Source: Epiperipatus broadwayi
Taxonomy: Eukaryota > Onychophora > Udeonychophora > Euonychophora > Peripatidae
DNA length: 64,000 bases
Assembly (NCBI GenBank): GCA_028023455.1
Contig: JAQFVV010000072.1
Coordinates: 5,486,082-5,550,081, forward strand
Direction of reading: 5' to 3'
Shown: positions 22,640 through 33,628 of the stretch, one piece after another
Numbering within the stretch: the first letter of the stretch is position 1
How the letters are laid out: every line of letters starts with the position of its first letter
The notes under the pieces: model-generated
Databases searched by the model: none
The model's input: the letters and a program-made list of their open reading frames with translations, nothing else
Told to the model about the DNA's origin: nothing
Made by a program: the position numbers and the translations under genes

Positions 22640-23585
22640 AAGCTAAGTAAATTTAATATCTAATATTATATGTACGTATATCTCTGCCTTATTAATACAT
22701 ATTGCTATTTAAGTGATTATTGAAGTAAAACTAATAACTAATATTATATGTAGTTATCTCTAAGCTGCATGAAGGTATAGTTATTTTGCTAATTACTGAA
22801 GTAGAATTATATTATTTTTTTAAATATATATATATGGCGTTAAACTCTTATTGCATGCGAATACAAATGTGTGATTATCGGGAGTTAAATTTAAATAGTA
22901 AAATATGTTGGTATCAATCGTAATTCATGTATTAATCATATTTTTTCATGGTATAATTTTTAATGTTTTTTTAACTTCTATTAATATGAAAATGCGTGTT
23001 TAAAATATATTATTATCTGCATTTTATAAGTTTTGTAATCAATAGACAGCAGATGTTTGCGTGAGTTGTGTGCTCGTGTTATAGAGTAAATTCACAGAAT
23101 AAGCTTTGTACATTTGGTATTATATTGTTCTATTTCCTCTTTGTGTGTGAATGTGTGTATGTAGACAGATACGCACAGTAGAAAAGTGTATCGTAAGTAA
23201 ATAAATATTTATAATTTTTAGTTTCAGCATCGTTTTTCTTATTTGCTTCTGGCAAATCTGATTTCAATATATTAACTTTTTTTTTCTTCATTTCCTTAAT
23301 TTATTTGCTAATGTTAGAAATGGTAGTCAAGCATAAATCTCAGCAGTTTAGAAAATGAAAAATCAATAAATTATATATATATGTACACAACAACTGGAGA
23401 ACTTAAGAGAAAAAAAAGTTTGTTTTTGTTAATAACAAATTACGGAGGTGAATTAATAGAAGTTAGGGAGATGGCAGAATTTTCTATAAGGTTTTAATTT
23501 AGAATAAGTTATTTTAAAAATGGTAAAAACCTTAGGTTCTGAACTTTTTAAATGTAGAATAGCTAATTAAAAATGATATAGAGAA
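22640..23585. repeat. AT-rich DNA with one short tandem duplication
   Basis: CTAATATTATATGTA followed by GTATATCTCT / GTTATCTCTA, and later GATTATTGAAGTA / AATTACTGAAGTA, repeats once at 22658-22735 and 22735-22808. The rest is unassigned and AT-rich. Confidence 0.45.
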
Positions 23586-23589
23586 ATAA

Positions 23590-24385
23590 AAATTGGTTGG
23601 GCGCAGTGTTAGAATGGCAGACTCTGAGTTCAAATCCATGGCTCGCAGCCCAGCCCTGTCATCCTGGACCTCAAATTGCTTATGAACTCTCAAGTAGTAA
23701 ACAATTTTATTTTTGTCACATGTGGTTTGATACACTGGCAAAGTGTCAGATTCTGAGTTCCAATCCATGGGTTATAACCAGCTCTATCATTTCTGGTACT
23801 CCAATTTCTTATGAACTCTCAAGTAGTAAACAATTCCATTATTTTTTGTCACATGTGGTTTAGTGTATTGATAGAGTGGTAGATCTTGAGTTCAAATTCA
23901 TGGTTCACATCCCAGCCCTATCACTTTTGGTGCTCAAACTCCTTATGAACTCTCAAATAATAAAAATTCTATTATTTTTTTGCCATGTGTGATTTGATAC
24001 ATTGTAAGAGTGGCAGATTCTGAATTCAAATCTATGAGTTGTAGCTCAGCTTTGTCATTTCTGGTACTCAAATACCTTATGAACTCTTGAGTAGTAAACA
24101 ATTCTATTATATTTGCCATTGGTCATTTGGTGTGTTGGTAAACTGGTAAACTAGTATATTCTGAGTTCAAATTCATAGGTCCCAACCAAGCCCTGTCACT
24201 TCTAGTGCTTAAACTCTCTTATGAACTTTTGATTAGTAAACAATTATATTTTTTGCAACATGTGGTTCAGTGCAGTGCCAGAGTGGCAGATTCTGGAACT
24301 CAACTTGTTGTCAATGATGGCTCTTATCTGTCACTTTCAAGGTGCAAACTTTTTCTGAACTCCCAAGCCATATGATTATGCTATA
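23590..24385 (+). repeat. Tandem array of about six tRNA-like units, 130 bp each
   Basis: Each unit has an A-box-like stretch (TAGAGTGGTAGA, TGGCAGATTCTGAG) and a B-box-like GAGTTCAAATCC or a variant at 23629, 23755, 23888, 24021 and 24161, then CCCAGCCCTGTCA, TCTTATGAACTC and a T-rich spacer with CACATGTGGTTTG. Spacing is 126-140 bp. Short conceptual frames over this region are by-products. The same unit occurs at 3155-3825 (minus) and, degenerate, at 44070-44330. Confidence 0.75.
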
Positions 24386-24439
24386 AAACTTTTTCAAATA
24401 AAAATTTTTATTTTTAACTTATGTTTTAAATATATTTTA

Positions 24440-24842
24440 TGCTCTTCATCAAGGATATCATTTTCAACCATTACTAATTCACTCCTGGATAAAGATATCT
24501 CCAAATCTAACCCAGATCCTTTGATTCAACTCTTATTATTCTATCAATCTTATTTTTATCTCATTCATCTCACATATGATCTCCTTCTAGCTCTTTTAAA
24601 ATTTCTTTGGATCTAGTTTCCATCAGTTTTCATCCCTTATAGTGATATATCTAGTCCCTTTCATTTAAGCCTCTAATTTTTTTAATGATGCAAATCACAC
24701 TTATTTGTTTGCCACATATTTTATTTTTTGAACTCTTCCCGTAACTTGCAATTTCTTTGTTTGCTATTCTGTTAATTGTCCAAGCTTCAGAATTAATGTT
24801 ATATGTTCTTAAATGTTTTTTAAGGCACATTAAATACATATA
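24440..24842 (-). pseudogene. RTE-like LINE 3' fragment
   Basis: The minus reading RTYNINSEAWTINRIANKEI at 24740-24810 corresponds to the TYGSETWTLNRRAI segment of the best copy. ATCATTTTCAACCATTAC at 24460 is the 3' terminus shared with 20354, 6090 and 61121. It is a 400 bp 5'-truncated, heavily mutated fragment. Confidence 0.7.
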
Positions 24843-24844
24843 AT

Positions 24845-25175
24845 CAAAAATTTCAAACTGTTGTTAAGGCAACTTTTTTTTAGAGATAGAGGAGCACTCC
24901 ACACTTAAACAACAGTAATATCGATAATAATCAATAATTTTAATCTGTTGTCAAAGTAATGTCCTTTTTATAATAAAGATACATATCCACTTTTATCTAT
25001 ATTTTAATATGATTATATAAACACCAAATATTGGAATTTGACTAAAGAGAGTGAGATTATTAATTCACAGAAATTTAAATAAACCTCATTAAACAAGGGA
25101 ATATAATCTCGAAAGCAGACTAACAAATAGTTAATTATAACTTTCAAATTGCACTGAAAAGTAAAGATACTTAAA
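24845..25175 (+). repeat. Relative of the 5.46 kb transposon interior unit
   Basis: TTTCAAACTGTTGTTAAGG, then ATTAATTCACAGAAATTTAAATAAA..CCTCATTAA, then CAGACTAACAAATAGTTAATTATAACTTTCAAATTGCA follow the order seen at 5463-5690. The repeat start is duplicated within the copy (24846 and 24935). The long inverted ends seen at 5.1 kb are missing. Confidence 0.65.
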
Positions 25176-25610
25176 AAAATCTACAGTTGCCAAATAAAAG
25201 TCATTAGATATGACTCATAATAATAAAGCAAATTCTAAAAATAGTGAAAGAAGAGTTTTTGATATAATTTTGATAATAAAAAAATTATTTTGAAAAGAAA
25301 ATGTGTCTGTTATTTTTATTTTTTTAATAGAGATTATACAATTTTGATAGTATCACACAGAATCTTTAATAAATTCAATTCTTCTTTCCGGACACTTCAA
25401 TCATTTTTTATGACTTTTATCAAATAACAATAATATATAAAATACCAATATATAAAAAAGAAGTAATAGCTATAATCAGTTTATAACATCAATTTTATAC
25501 TGAGTAGCATTTTACTATAAATACTATTCATGGTCTAGCCATACTATAAGCTGGCTTTAACTATTATTTATTTTTGTATGCTTAATTCCTTATTTATTTG
25601 ATTATATATA
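25176..25610. other. Unassigned AT-rich DNA
   Basis: Nothing recognised. Confidence 0.4.
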
Positions 25611-25683
25611 TACACCTGGGTCTCGTTTTACGCAGATTTATTTAAACGCGATTTTGAAGTTACGCGATTCATGTTTCTTCGGA

Positions 25684-25782
25684 AGTCAAACTCCGATAAT
25701 GTGCTATTACTTTAAATAATAAATTTCACGCACTTATGTCATATTGAAAGTAATAGCACATTATTGGAATTCGACTTTCATC
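25684..25782. repeat. Hairpin inside the Tigger-like element
   Basis: AAGTCAAACTCCGATAATG..GCTATTACTTT at 25684-25714 pairs with AAAGTAATAGCACATTATTGG..CGACTTT at 25749-25781, about 30 pairs around a loop of about 35 nt. It may be part of the subterminal end or a tiny foldback insertion. Confidence 0.7.
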
Positions 25783-26174
25783 TTAGTAATTTCAATATTT
25801 TCAGTGCTTTATAATAGTAAGCTTTTGTGCAATAATGAAATTAAAATCATTTTATGTATACACACATTAAATTTTACAAGATTGTAATGTAAATTTGTTC
25901 AAACATTGTGCGTGTTAATTTTGCATTTTAAATCACATTCTGTTTTTGCTTTTTAAAAAAGAACATAATCAATTATTAATCATTTAGTGTCCGCAAGTTT
26001 ATTTTTAAAAGGTGAGTAATAGCAGTGGGCACAATTAAATTTGACAATTAAAAATTAAAATCTGATATTTAATTGTAATTAACAATTTAAAAATTACTTA
26101 AGGTGACCTGAAATTAATGTGATGTGAAACGAAATTTGATTTTTAAATGGAATTGAAAATTAAAGATTAAAAAT

Positions 26175-26558
26175 AAAAGTTTAGACACAGAAGAAAATGT
26201 AGAAAAAGATAATGAAACAGAAGTGGAACCTGTTTCTTTCACTACAAAAATGATTCGAGAAGGTCTTCAACTTTCTAATCAGTTGGCAAATTATTTTCTT
26301 ATTAATGACTCTAATCATGAACGTGCTCTTAAATTCCAACGAGAGCTAAATGGTTGTATGTCTGGATATCGTGAGCTTCATAAACAATTAATAAAATTAT
26401 CATCTCAAAGATTAATTACTAATTACATTGTCACCAGAAAATCATTAACACAACATGAAAGTGAAGTTGGCGCTAGTTGTATTTCCTCTTGTGAAGAATC
26501 TGATTTTTTTACCAGTTGCAAACAAACCTTTTTATCGTCAAATAGCGATAATAATTAA
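26175..26558 (+). pseudogene. Transposase C-terminal fragment (Tigger/pogo type)
   Basis: A frame open from about 26175 to a TAA at 26558, about 127 codons. The reading includes LDTEENVEKDNETEVEPVSF, then GLQLSNQLANYFLINDSNHERALKFQRELN. The pattern of an acidic linker followed by a helical N-xx-E-R-A segment resembles the C-terminal tail downstream of the DDE domain in pogo/Tigger-like transposases. The DDE catalytic core and the N-terminal DNA-binding part are absent. No start codon fits; the first in-frame option at 26223 is GTG. The frame has stayed open, which hints at a fairly recent deletion product. Confidence 0.6.
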
Positions 26559-26979
26559 AATGTGTATAAAAAATATATGCATAAAAATACATATTATTTT
26601 GAATAAAATTAAATATTATAGTTAAAAAAAGTTTGTCTTGTATCAATTTTTTTCAAATTTGAAATTTTTTATTAGTCATTTTTATTTCCTTATTTTTTTT
26701 TTTGTGCGAATTTTAAAGTAATTTTACGTTGGTGCTTTGCTTTTATGCAATTTTTGAAAAATCACAGTCCCTATCCCCCCCTTTTCAAGGTAAGTTACGT
26801 CTATTTCTGTGCGGTATTTTTTGCGCGTTTTCTGAGGAACCTATCTATCACAGAAAATGAGACCCAGGTGTATATATATATATATTAGGGATTTGAACTC
26901 AAACTTAATCTTATATATATTCAATCTATCTTATTCAACTGATACATATGCCCACATATATGCAAAAAAGGTAAACGAT

Positions 26980-27026
26980 CTCCAATATATCCATTTTGTG
27001 ATGAACCAAAACTCATCAGTTCATCC
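26980..27026 (-). ncRNA. Hammerhead-like motif, family B unit 1 (decayed)
   Basis: Core CUGAUGA intact; stem II GUUUU / AUCAC is broken; AAAA replaces GAAA; stem III UGGAUAUA; stem I GAA versus UUGG is partly lost. Probably inactive. Confidence 0.55.
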
Positions 27027-27433
27027 AGATTATCATCTACAACACATATATACAATCAATGTTAAGGTAATAATAAGATAGAAAATCTCAATCTTCTCCA
27101 CTATCCGACTCTTCAGCTATCTATTTCATTGAAAATCCAAAGATGGAATGCTCAAAACCCTTGTTGATGCCAATATAGTCATGCCGATGTTGACCTTAAG
27201 TCAATCTGACCCCTCACCCATAGGACTTTAATATGTCCATTTAGTCACACAGAAAGTGAAATGGGCAGAGTATAAGTTGAATATGTAAGATTTAAATATA
27301 TGTATTTTATCTATATTAAAGTTAATGTAATTATAAGGGACTTAAACTTGAGCTTTCTAGCACCCTAGATCTATCCAGTCTATCTTATATAACTGATACC
27401 CATGAACACATACATGTGAAAAAGATAAATGAT

Positions 27434-27480
27434 CTCCAATATATGAATTTTGTGCTGAACCAGCACTCATCAATTGGCCC
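27434..27480 (-). ncRNA. Hammerhead ribozyme motif, family B unit 2
   Basis: Minus strand: stem I CCAA/UUGG, core UUGAUGA (first base C to U), stem II GUGCU/AGCAC with loop GGUUC, AAAA in place of GAAA, stem III AUUCAUAU with scissile A. Structure is kept, but two catalytic positions have changed. Confidence 0.7.
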
Positions 27481-27872
27481 AGACCACCATCTCCCACATA
27501 CATATACAACCAGTGCCCAGTTACTCGATACGCTTCTATCTTCTCCACTTTCAGCCATCCATTTCATTAAAAATCTGAAGATGAAATGCTCAAAGCCCTT
27601 GTTGGTACCAATATTATTATCATAACCATGTTGACTTAAATCAATCTGACCTTCCACACTTAAGACCATAATATGTCCATTTAATTATATAAAAGAGGGA
27701 TGGGCAGAATACAGACTGAATGTGTAATATATATATATATATATATTGTCTATACTAAAATTAATGTAATTATAAAGGACTTGAACTCAAACTTTTAAGC
27801 TCCCTAAATTTATCCAATCTATCTTATACAGCTGATACACATATCCATATATAAGGGGAAATGATAAATAAT

Positions 27873-27911
27873 CTCCAATATATGTATTCTGTGCTAGCAC
27901 TCATCAGTTGG
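27873..27911 (-). ncRNA. Hammerhead ribozyme motif, family B unit 3
   Basis: Minus strand: stem I CCAA/UUGG, core CUGAUGA, stem II GUGCUAGCAC (a near-loopless hairpin after losing GGUUC), AGAA in place of GAAA, stem III AUACAUAU, scissile A. Confidence 0.68.
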
Positions 27912-30900
27912 TTTAGATCACCAGCTTCCCCCCCCCCCATATATATATATTGTCACCTCAACTTTCTCCGCGTACTCTTTTACTTATTCAACCTCAATAA
28001 ACTCTCATTTATTTCAAGTAGCTAGTCAATTGAATTTTATACTTTAGGATTAAATATATACCGGGGGCGCCAAATTGCAGCTATAAATTGTAATGCCCAC
28101 TAGAGATCATCATCACTAGTCAATTTAGAGTCAATTTAGGACTATAGAAGATACTGGAGAAAGTAATTAAATTGTCTCTCAAGAAAATAATAATAATAAT
28201 ATTGATAAAACCATTCAATCTATGTGGTCTTAATTTCAAACCTAGCATTAGTCATGCAAATATTTCATTATAAATTTATTATAAAATTTATAATAATGAG
28301 ACAACTTTCTTCCACAACTTTATTATAAATATCTGATCTCGAGTGGTACTACAGAAAATATTGTATACAGTTCTCATTTATATCTGACTGAAAATAACTC
28401 AGCAATTAATGCAAAGAACTCATAATCTATGTTCATAATATAAAATCATTATTTAATTTAGTGCTAGATAAAATTTATCACAAATAAATCCTCCCCATTT
28501 AATCCCATTACTTTATTTTTCGTTCTCAGCATTTATCACTTTCACTAGCTACAATTATATACCACGGAATGTCTGTGTTATGTTCTCTAATCTGAGAATT
28601 CCTAATCTTATTTCTCTAACACACATATATTTTTCGATCAAATATCAATTCATGATCCCTATTTTCATAATAGTAGGATAATTTATTATAGTATAATAAT
28701 GTTGTTATAATAAGCTACTTGACTTCCAAACTAGCTCTTAGATCAATAATCGAACTGCTCTTTCTCAAGATCTAGATCTGTCAAGCGGTGGCCATATAAG
28801 TGATTACACTATAATGGATATGATCCCATATATGCTAAATAAATTTTAATACAAGTTTAATAATGGGAATCCCTCTAAACACCGAGAACAGGAAAGGGGT
28901 TTTATGTCTGCTCCCAATATTCACAACATTACAGTGAATCAAAAGATTAAATTTATTAAACTTAACTTAACTATTCCCTGTCATCTTTATTCTATTATTT
29001 CTAATCTATTTTTAACTAAAAACCTTAATAATTTTATTTTGCTAAAGTAAACTATGGAAGTAAACCATGGGCATCAATCAGATAAATCAATCAAAATTTA
29101 CTTATGAAATCAAATTACGGAAATAATCATAAGTTAGATTAGGCAAATTAATTATAACAATAAATTATGTGAAAATGAAGTCTATAAAATGACTTACATA
29201 AAATGAATTATATTAATCGAATATAGAAATATTCAAGACAAAATTAATACTGTAAATCAATCACGGAAATAAATTATTAATATCAAATTAACTATGTGAA
29301 TCGAATATGGAAACAATATAATAATGACTACTGCAAATCGATCATGGAAATAAAGTATCATTATAAAATGAATAATTAAATTTAAATATGACCAATATTA
29401 CCTTAAATATAGGTGCTGGATATATAGATTCTGGAGATATTTAAAACACCAAAACACAAAACACAATATAATCTTATAACAATAATAAAACTTTATTACA
29501 TGAAATAATAATGATAAAGATTAAAATAAAAAAACACACTAAATTATAATATTGTTACACAAATATATGCTTCTGATCTCTTCAGGACTATTATTCGGAT
29601 ACATGTTTGAGTTAACTAATTTCTTGGATGACTCACTTCTGGTTTTGACCCATTCATTTATTAAATAAATAAATAATAATAATACAAACGATGGAAACAG
29701 AATTCCGTATATTCTTAGCTTTAAGAAAACTTATCTTGAAAGAGAAGAAAACCTACAAATTTCTACTTCCCCCTCCTTTTATTGTAAACATTGTCTATTG
29801 GACTATTCCAAAATAGTATATTCGTTTCAATTATTCTAACTAGCAAGGTGAAGTAATCTTAAATTTCTAAATCATTTTATCAAGTAATAATTTTCACATT
29901 TCCAATGAAGAAGGATTATATGTCACAAAATTACCCTACTAATTTTGCAAACGGGTTTAAATTCAAAACCCACACTTTTACATTCATGCTTGTCAGATCT
30001 TTACGTTTCGATTGTATATATCTTAATTAGTCAGTATGTCTGCTCAGCTTGACGACCTCAATTTATCATCATTCAAAAAAAAATCAATACAGATCGGTTA
30101 GTTTCTTAATTAAAATCTTTGTCATTCTTCATCATACATATACATCTGACTGAATCCTTATCCTTTCCGGGCAACGTTGTTCTGTCCCATGTAAGAAAAC
30201 TCTCTTCATATTACACATCACCATGCAGTGTCTATAACGTGCCCATCTTGATAAGGGAAATTAAAAAAACAACAACAACAGTATCAACTTCAAACTTAAA
30301 CTATTTGCTTGAGCCAGGGAGAGCTCTTTCCTAAGATCCAGAATTGTCTAAAGAGCTTCTCTTAGACACCTATTCCCTATATTGGCTTGCAACATTTTCT
30401 ATACTTAAACAGTAACTTTATTAATAATTCCCTATCTTAACAAATAAATGGAGAGAAACTTAGTCCTCCAACTGCCAGGGTATCTAAATTAGGAGACAGC
30501 TATTTCCCATCTATTGGGTGATAGGATTACTTTACATTAGTAATGACAAGCACTTATAGCTTTAAATATGCCCACACATACATCGATTCCAGCCTAGATA
30601 AATGACAAGGACTAACCAGATCCCAAATCAATACATATATGAATTATTTCAATTTTAACCAGTCAAGCCAACAACACACCCAACATCTATATCAATAACA
30701 GATCAACCTCACAGCATAATAATGGGTTTTATGACCATCCTCTCATTCTTCATATCTACTATTAAGCACAAATTAAAATTTTGTTAAGAATAATAAAATA
30801 TTTATATCATTTCTCTCTTTACTTTTAAGTCTAAATTTACGTGAGCATCTATACTTAAATGGTATCAAAATCATTTTCCTTTCTTTCCTTCACACATTTT

Positions 30901-31194
30901 AAACATAAACAAAATATTAAATTAAATAATCTAGTGATCAGAGTGTGACATAGCATATAAACAAAATGAAATATAATAATAATAAAAAAAATAAATGACA
31001 TATTATATAAACGAAATAAAATAAAGAATAAATATCAACATTACAGATAGTCTCTTTAAACTTCTTTTCCTTCCACTGTCCATTAATCAATTAATATGTT
31101 TAGTTCATTTTACCTGAGATAGCTATACAATGGCACGTCAGACAGTTATTTTAATTAAATGTGTGTAAGAATGCACAGACAGTCATTTGAATCA

Positions 31195-31292
31195 AGTTAA
31201 ATCAAAATTGTAGATAGTTATTCTAAATGAAAATTGTAGATAGTTATTTTAAATCAAAATTGTAGATAGTTATTTTAAATCAAAAAGGTAGA
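31195..31292. repeat. Tandem repeat, about 3.5 units of 28 bp
   Basis: TCAAAATTGTAGATAGTTAT repeats at about 31202, 31230 and 31257, with a partial unit at 31281 (AAAAAGGTAGATA). Confidence 0.85.
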
Positions 31293-31987
31293 TACAGGAT
31301 AGTTAATAAATTTTAAAAAGTTCTGTTGTTTACCTTCCATTTGATGAGTTCTTCCTGAGTTTGAATTTACTTTGTTCTCCCTTCCTCTTCCTTTCCATTT
31401 AAAGTTCAAATTATAGGCAATAAGCAGTTTGTGATTACTAACATGAATTAACTCTTTTCAAAACATTATACAGAAGATTGCTGCAGTTCTTTAAACGAAT
31501 TTTAAAGAGCCATATAATTATTATAATCTGAATTGGTCTTTTAATTTGATAAAAGAAATTTGACAATTCTCTCCTTGCATGAAATTTTATAAGCAGACTG
31601 GATGAATTGTGACATTCAACAGAAAATATCTTATCAAAAGTTGACTTCTTCATAATTAATTTTGAGAAAAAGAGATATGCACCACTTTTGGAAGAATTAG
31701 AAATTCATATTTTAATTTACTATACAACTTAACTTCATTATCAAATTCTGAGAAAATTAAAAACTTGGAGAAAAAAAAAACCTTTAGAGATATTAATTTT
31801 TAGTTAGTTAGCTCAGTTCTCAATCAGCAAAAGTTTCTTCCTCTTTACTTTTTTCTTTCCAGTTTTTATATGATAAAAGAAAAAAGAAAACAGATGTTAA
31901 ATCCCCCCCCCCCCCAGTGGTTTCTCTTCAAGTCTAATCAAAAAAAATCCCCACTCAGAATGAACAATAACTCTTTCTAAAAAAAAA

Positions 31988-32122
31988 AATGTTACTTTCC
32001 CAATAACTTTGTCTGATCTGAAACCAGATCTCCTTAATTAACACATTGATCTTTCTAAAGTGTTACTTTCCTAATAACTTTGTCTGATTTTAAACCAGAT
32101 CTCTTTAATTAACATATTGATG
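31988..32122. repeat. Tandem duplication, two units of about 67 bp
   Basis: GTTACTTTCCCAATAACTTT..CCAGATCTCCTTAATTAACAC at 31991 repeats as GTTACTTTCCTAATAACTTT..CCAGATCTCTTTAATTAACAT at 32061. Confidence 0.85.
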
Positions 32123-33135
32123 ACCAATTTATGAAATTTAGTCAAGGAAACTCTAATTAAAAAATTAAGCCTACTAACAATTTTCTTGTCAAACAAAGGT
32201 TACATTCACTGAATCTAAATAATTTCTTACCTAGATTTATATTTTTAATAATTTAATAATAATAAAAAAAATTATTATGTCAGTTTCTTTAAAGGAAAGA
32301 AAAAAAAACCAAACCCATATATCTGTATCACACACACACATATATATATGCAGACCATCAAAGAGAAAACTGATTATCCAGATTATATGAACACAAATAT
32401 CCCTCATAATTTCTTATAATTACAAGCAGAAAATCAATTATAATCTCTGATAATCATAAACACAAATATTTACCACAATCTCCTATAACTCCAAACTTAT
32501 TCTCTAGAAAGAAACTGTTAACTAAAGCTACTGACAATCGATTCAACCTTACTTCTCATCAACTCTTTAGTAATAGACATTCCACACAAACACAAACTGT
32601 CTCTATATATGTTACTTGTAAGCTATATAGCCATTACTTTCTCAAATAAAACTTAACTTTTCTTTATATCAAACAAAAAAAAAAATTTCCACAATTACTT
32701 CATTTTATTATATTTGGTTTATTGATGGAATAAACCAAAGGGTTACAATATATAAATCTCTTTACATGTGCGTGGTCAAGCGTATCAGTTATATAAGATA
32801 GATTGGATAGATGTAGAAAGTTTAAAAGTTTGAGTTCAAATTCCTTATAATTACATTAACTTTAGTATAGATAATATACATATATTTAAATATTACACAT
32901 TCAGTCTGTATTCTTCCCATTCCTCCTCTGTATAATTAATTGAACATAATAAGGTCTTATGTACGAGAGGTCAGATTGAGTTAAGGTCAAAATGGGTATA
33001 TCCTCGGATTTTCAATGAAGTAGATGGCTGAAGAGTTGGAAAGTAAAGATTGAAGCCTGTCCATTAAAGTTTAAAAATTTGCTATCTTAATATAAGCTGA
33101 GCACTGATAGTATAAATGTGTGGGGAATGGTGATC

Positions 33136-33184
33136 TGGACCAACTGATGAGTGCTGATTCAGCATGAAATACATATATTGGACA
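33136..33184 (+). ncRNA. Hammerhead ribozyme motif, family B (best complete core)
   Basis: Stem I CCAA (33140-33143) pairs with UUGG (33178-33181). Core CUGAUGA 33144-33150, stem II GUGCU/AGCAU with loop GAUUC, GAAA 33166-33169, stem III AUA-CA-UAU 33169-33176, scissile A at 33177 (triplet AUA). All the standard catalytic core positions are present, and only the last stem II pair (G.U) deviates. Cleavage is predicted after 33177; a tandem transcript would then give monomers of about 444 nt. Type I hammerheads of this minimal kind are known in Penelope-like elements and retrozymes. Confidence 0.82.
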
Positions 33185-33579
33185 TAATCTTTTCTACATG
33201 TATGTGTTTATGTGCATCAGTTGTAGTGGACAGATATAGGAAGTTTGAAAGTTTGAGTTCTTCTTTATAATTACATTAACTTTAGTATAGACAATACACA
33301 TATATTTAAATATTTTATGTTCAGCCTGTAATTTGCCCATCCTTCTTCTGTATAATTAAATGGCCATATTAAGGTCCTTTATGTGAAGGGTCAGATTGAC
33401 TTGGGATCAACATGGATATGACATGAATATTGGCATCAACAAGAGTTTTGACCCTTCCATCTTCAGATTTTCAATGATGTGGATGGATGAAGATTGAAGC
33501 TTATCCATTAAAGTTTAAAGATTTGCTATCTTGATATAAACTGAGCACTCATTGTATATATGTGTTGGAGATGGTGATC

Positions 33580-33628
33580 TGGAACAACTGATGAGTGCTG
33601 GTTCAGCACAAAATACATATATTGTGAG
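33580..33628 (+). ncRNA. Hammerhead ribozyme motif, family B, second unit
   Basis: Stem I ACAA (33584-33587) pairs with UUGU (33622-33625), a compensated change relative to CCAA/UUGG in the unit before. Core CUGAUGA 33588-33594; stem II GUGCU/AGCAC, five perfect pairs with loop GGUUC; AAAA at 33610-33613 (G12 to A); stem III AUA-CA-UAU; scissile A at 33621. The G12 change probably prevents cleavage. Confidence 0.78.

Larger units (their letters stand above)
25613..26870 (+). mobile_element. pogo/Tigger-like DNA transposon, decayed
   Basis: Terminal inverted repeats CACCTGGGTCTC..TTTTACGC at the left and ..AAAATGAGACCCAGGTG at the right, flanked on both sides by TA (25611-25612 and 26871-26872), the target duplicated by Tc1/mariner-pogo elements. 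Subterminal ACGCGATT..TACGCGATTC and GTGCGGTATTTTTTGCGCG are typical of Tigger-like ends. At 1258 bp it is too short for a full transposase; a C-terminal fragment remains at 26175-26558. A hairpin has probably inserted at 25684-25782. Confidence 0.85.
26873..27958 (-). repeat. Hammerhead repeat family B, minus-strand tandem array
   Basis: About 2.4 units of 433-455 bp, measured from CUGAUGA cores at 27013, 27468 and 27901 (plus-strand coordinates of their complements). Each unit has CTCCAATATATN, the ribozyme, ATCCAATCTATCTTATN, TTTGAACTCAAACTT and AATCTGACC blocks. The array starts directly beside the Tigger-like element. The same units form an array on the other strand at 32740-33790. A short frame at 27357-27669 is a shadow of this repeat. 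Confidence 0.88.
27959..32735. other. Unassigned AT-rich DNA between the two family B arrays
   Basis: The largest stretch without an assigned element. A G/C patch GGGGGCGCCA at 28064-28073 reads on the minus strand as TGGCGCCCCC, resembling a retroviral-type primer binding site, but no polyprotein or second LTR is visible. AT-rich degenerate blocks at 29060-29360 (ATCATGGAAATAAA and variants) suggest an eroded tandem. A minus frame at 31438-31653 (71 codons) is unrecognised. Confidence 0.35.

Noticed and set aside
23532-23863. Overlapping 78- and 88-codon frames on opposite strands
   Set aside because: Translations of tandem tRNA-like units; the internal peptide repeat follows the DNA repeat.
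27357-27669. Overlapping 63-, 94- and 69-codon frames on both strands
   Set aside because: They cover a family B hammerhead unit and exist only because the repeat happens to lack stops.
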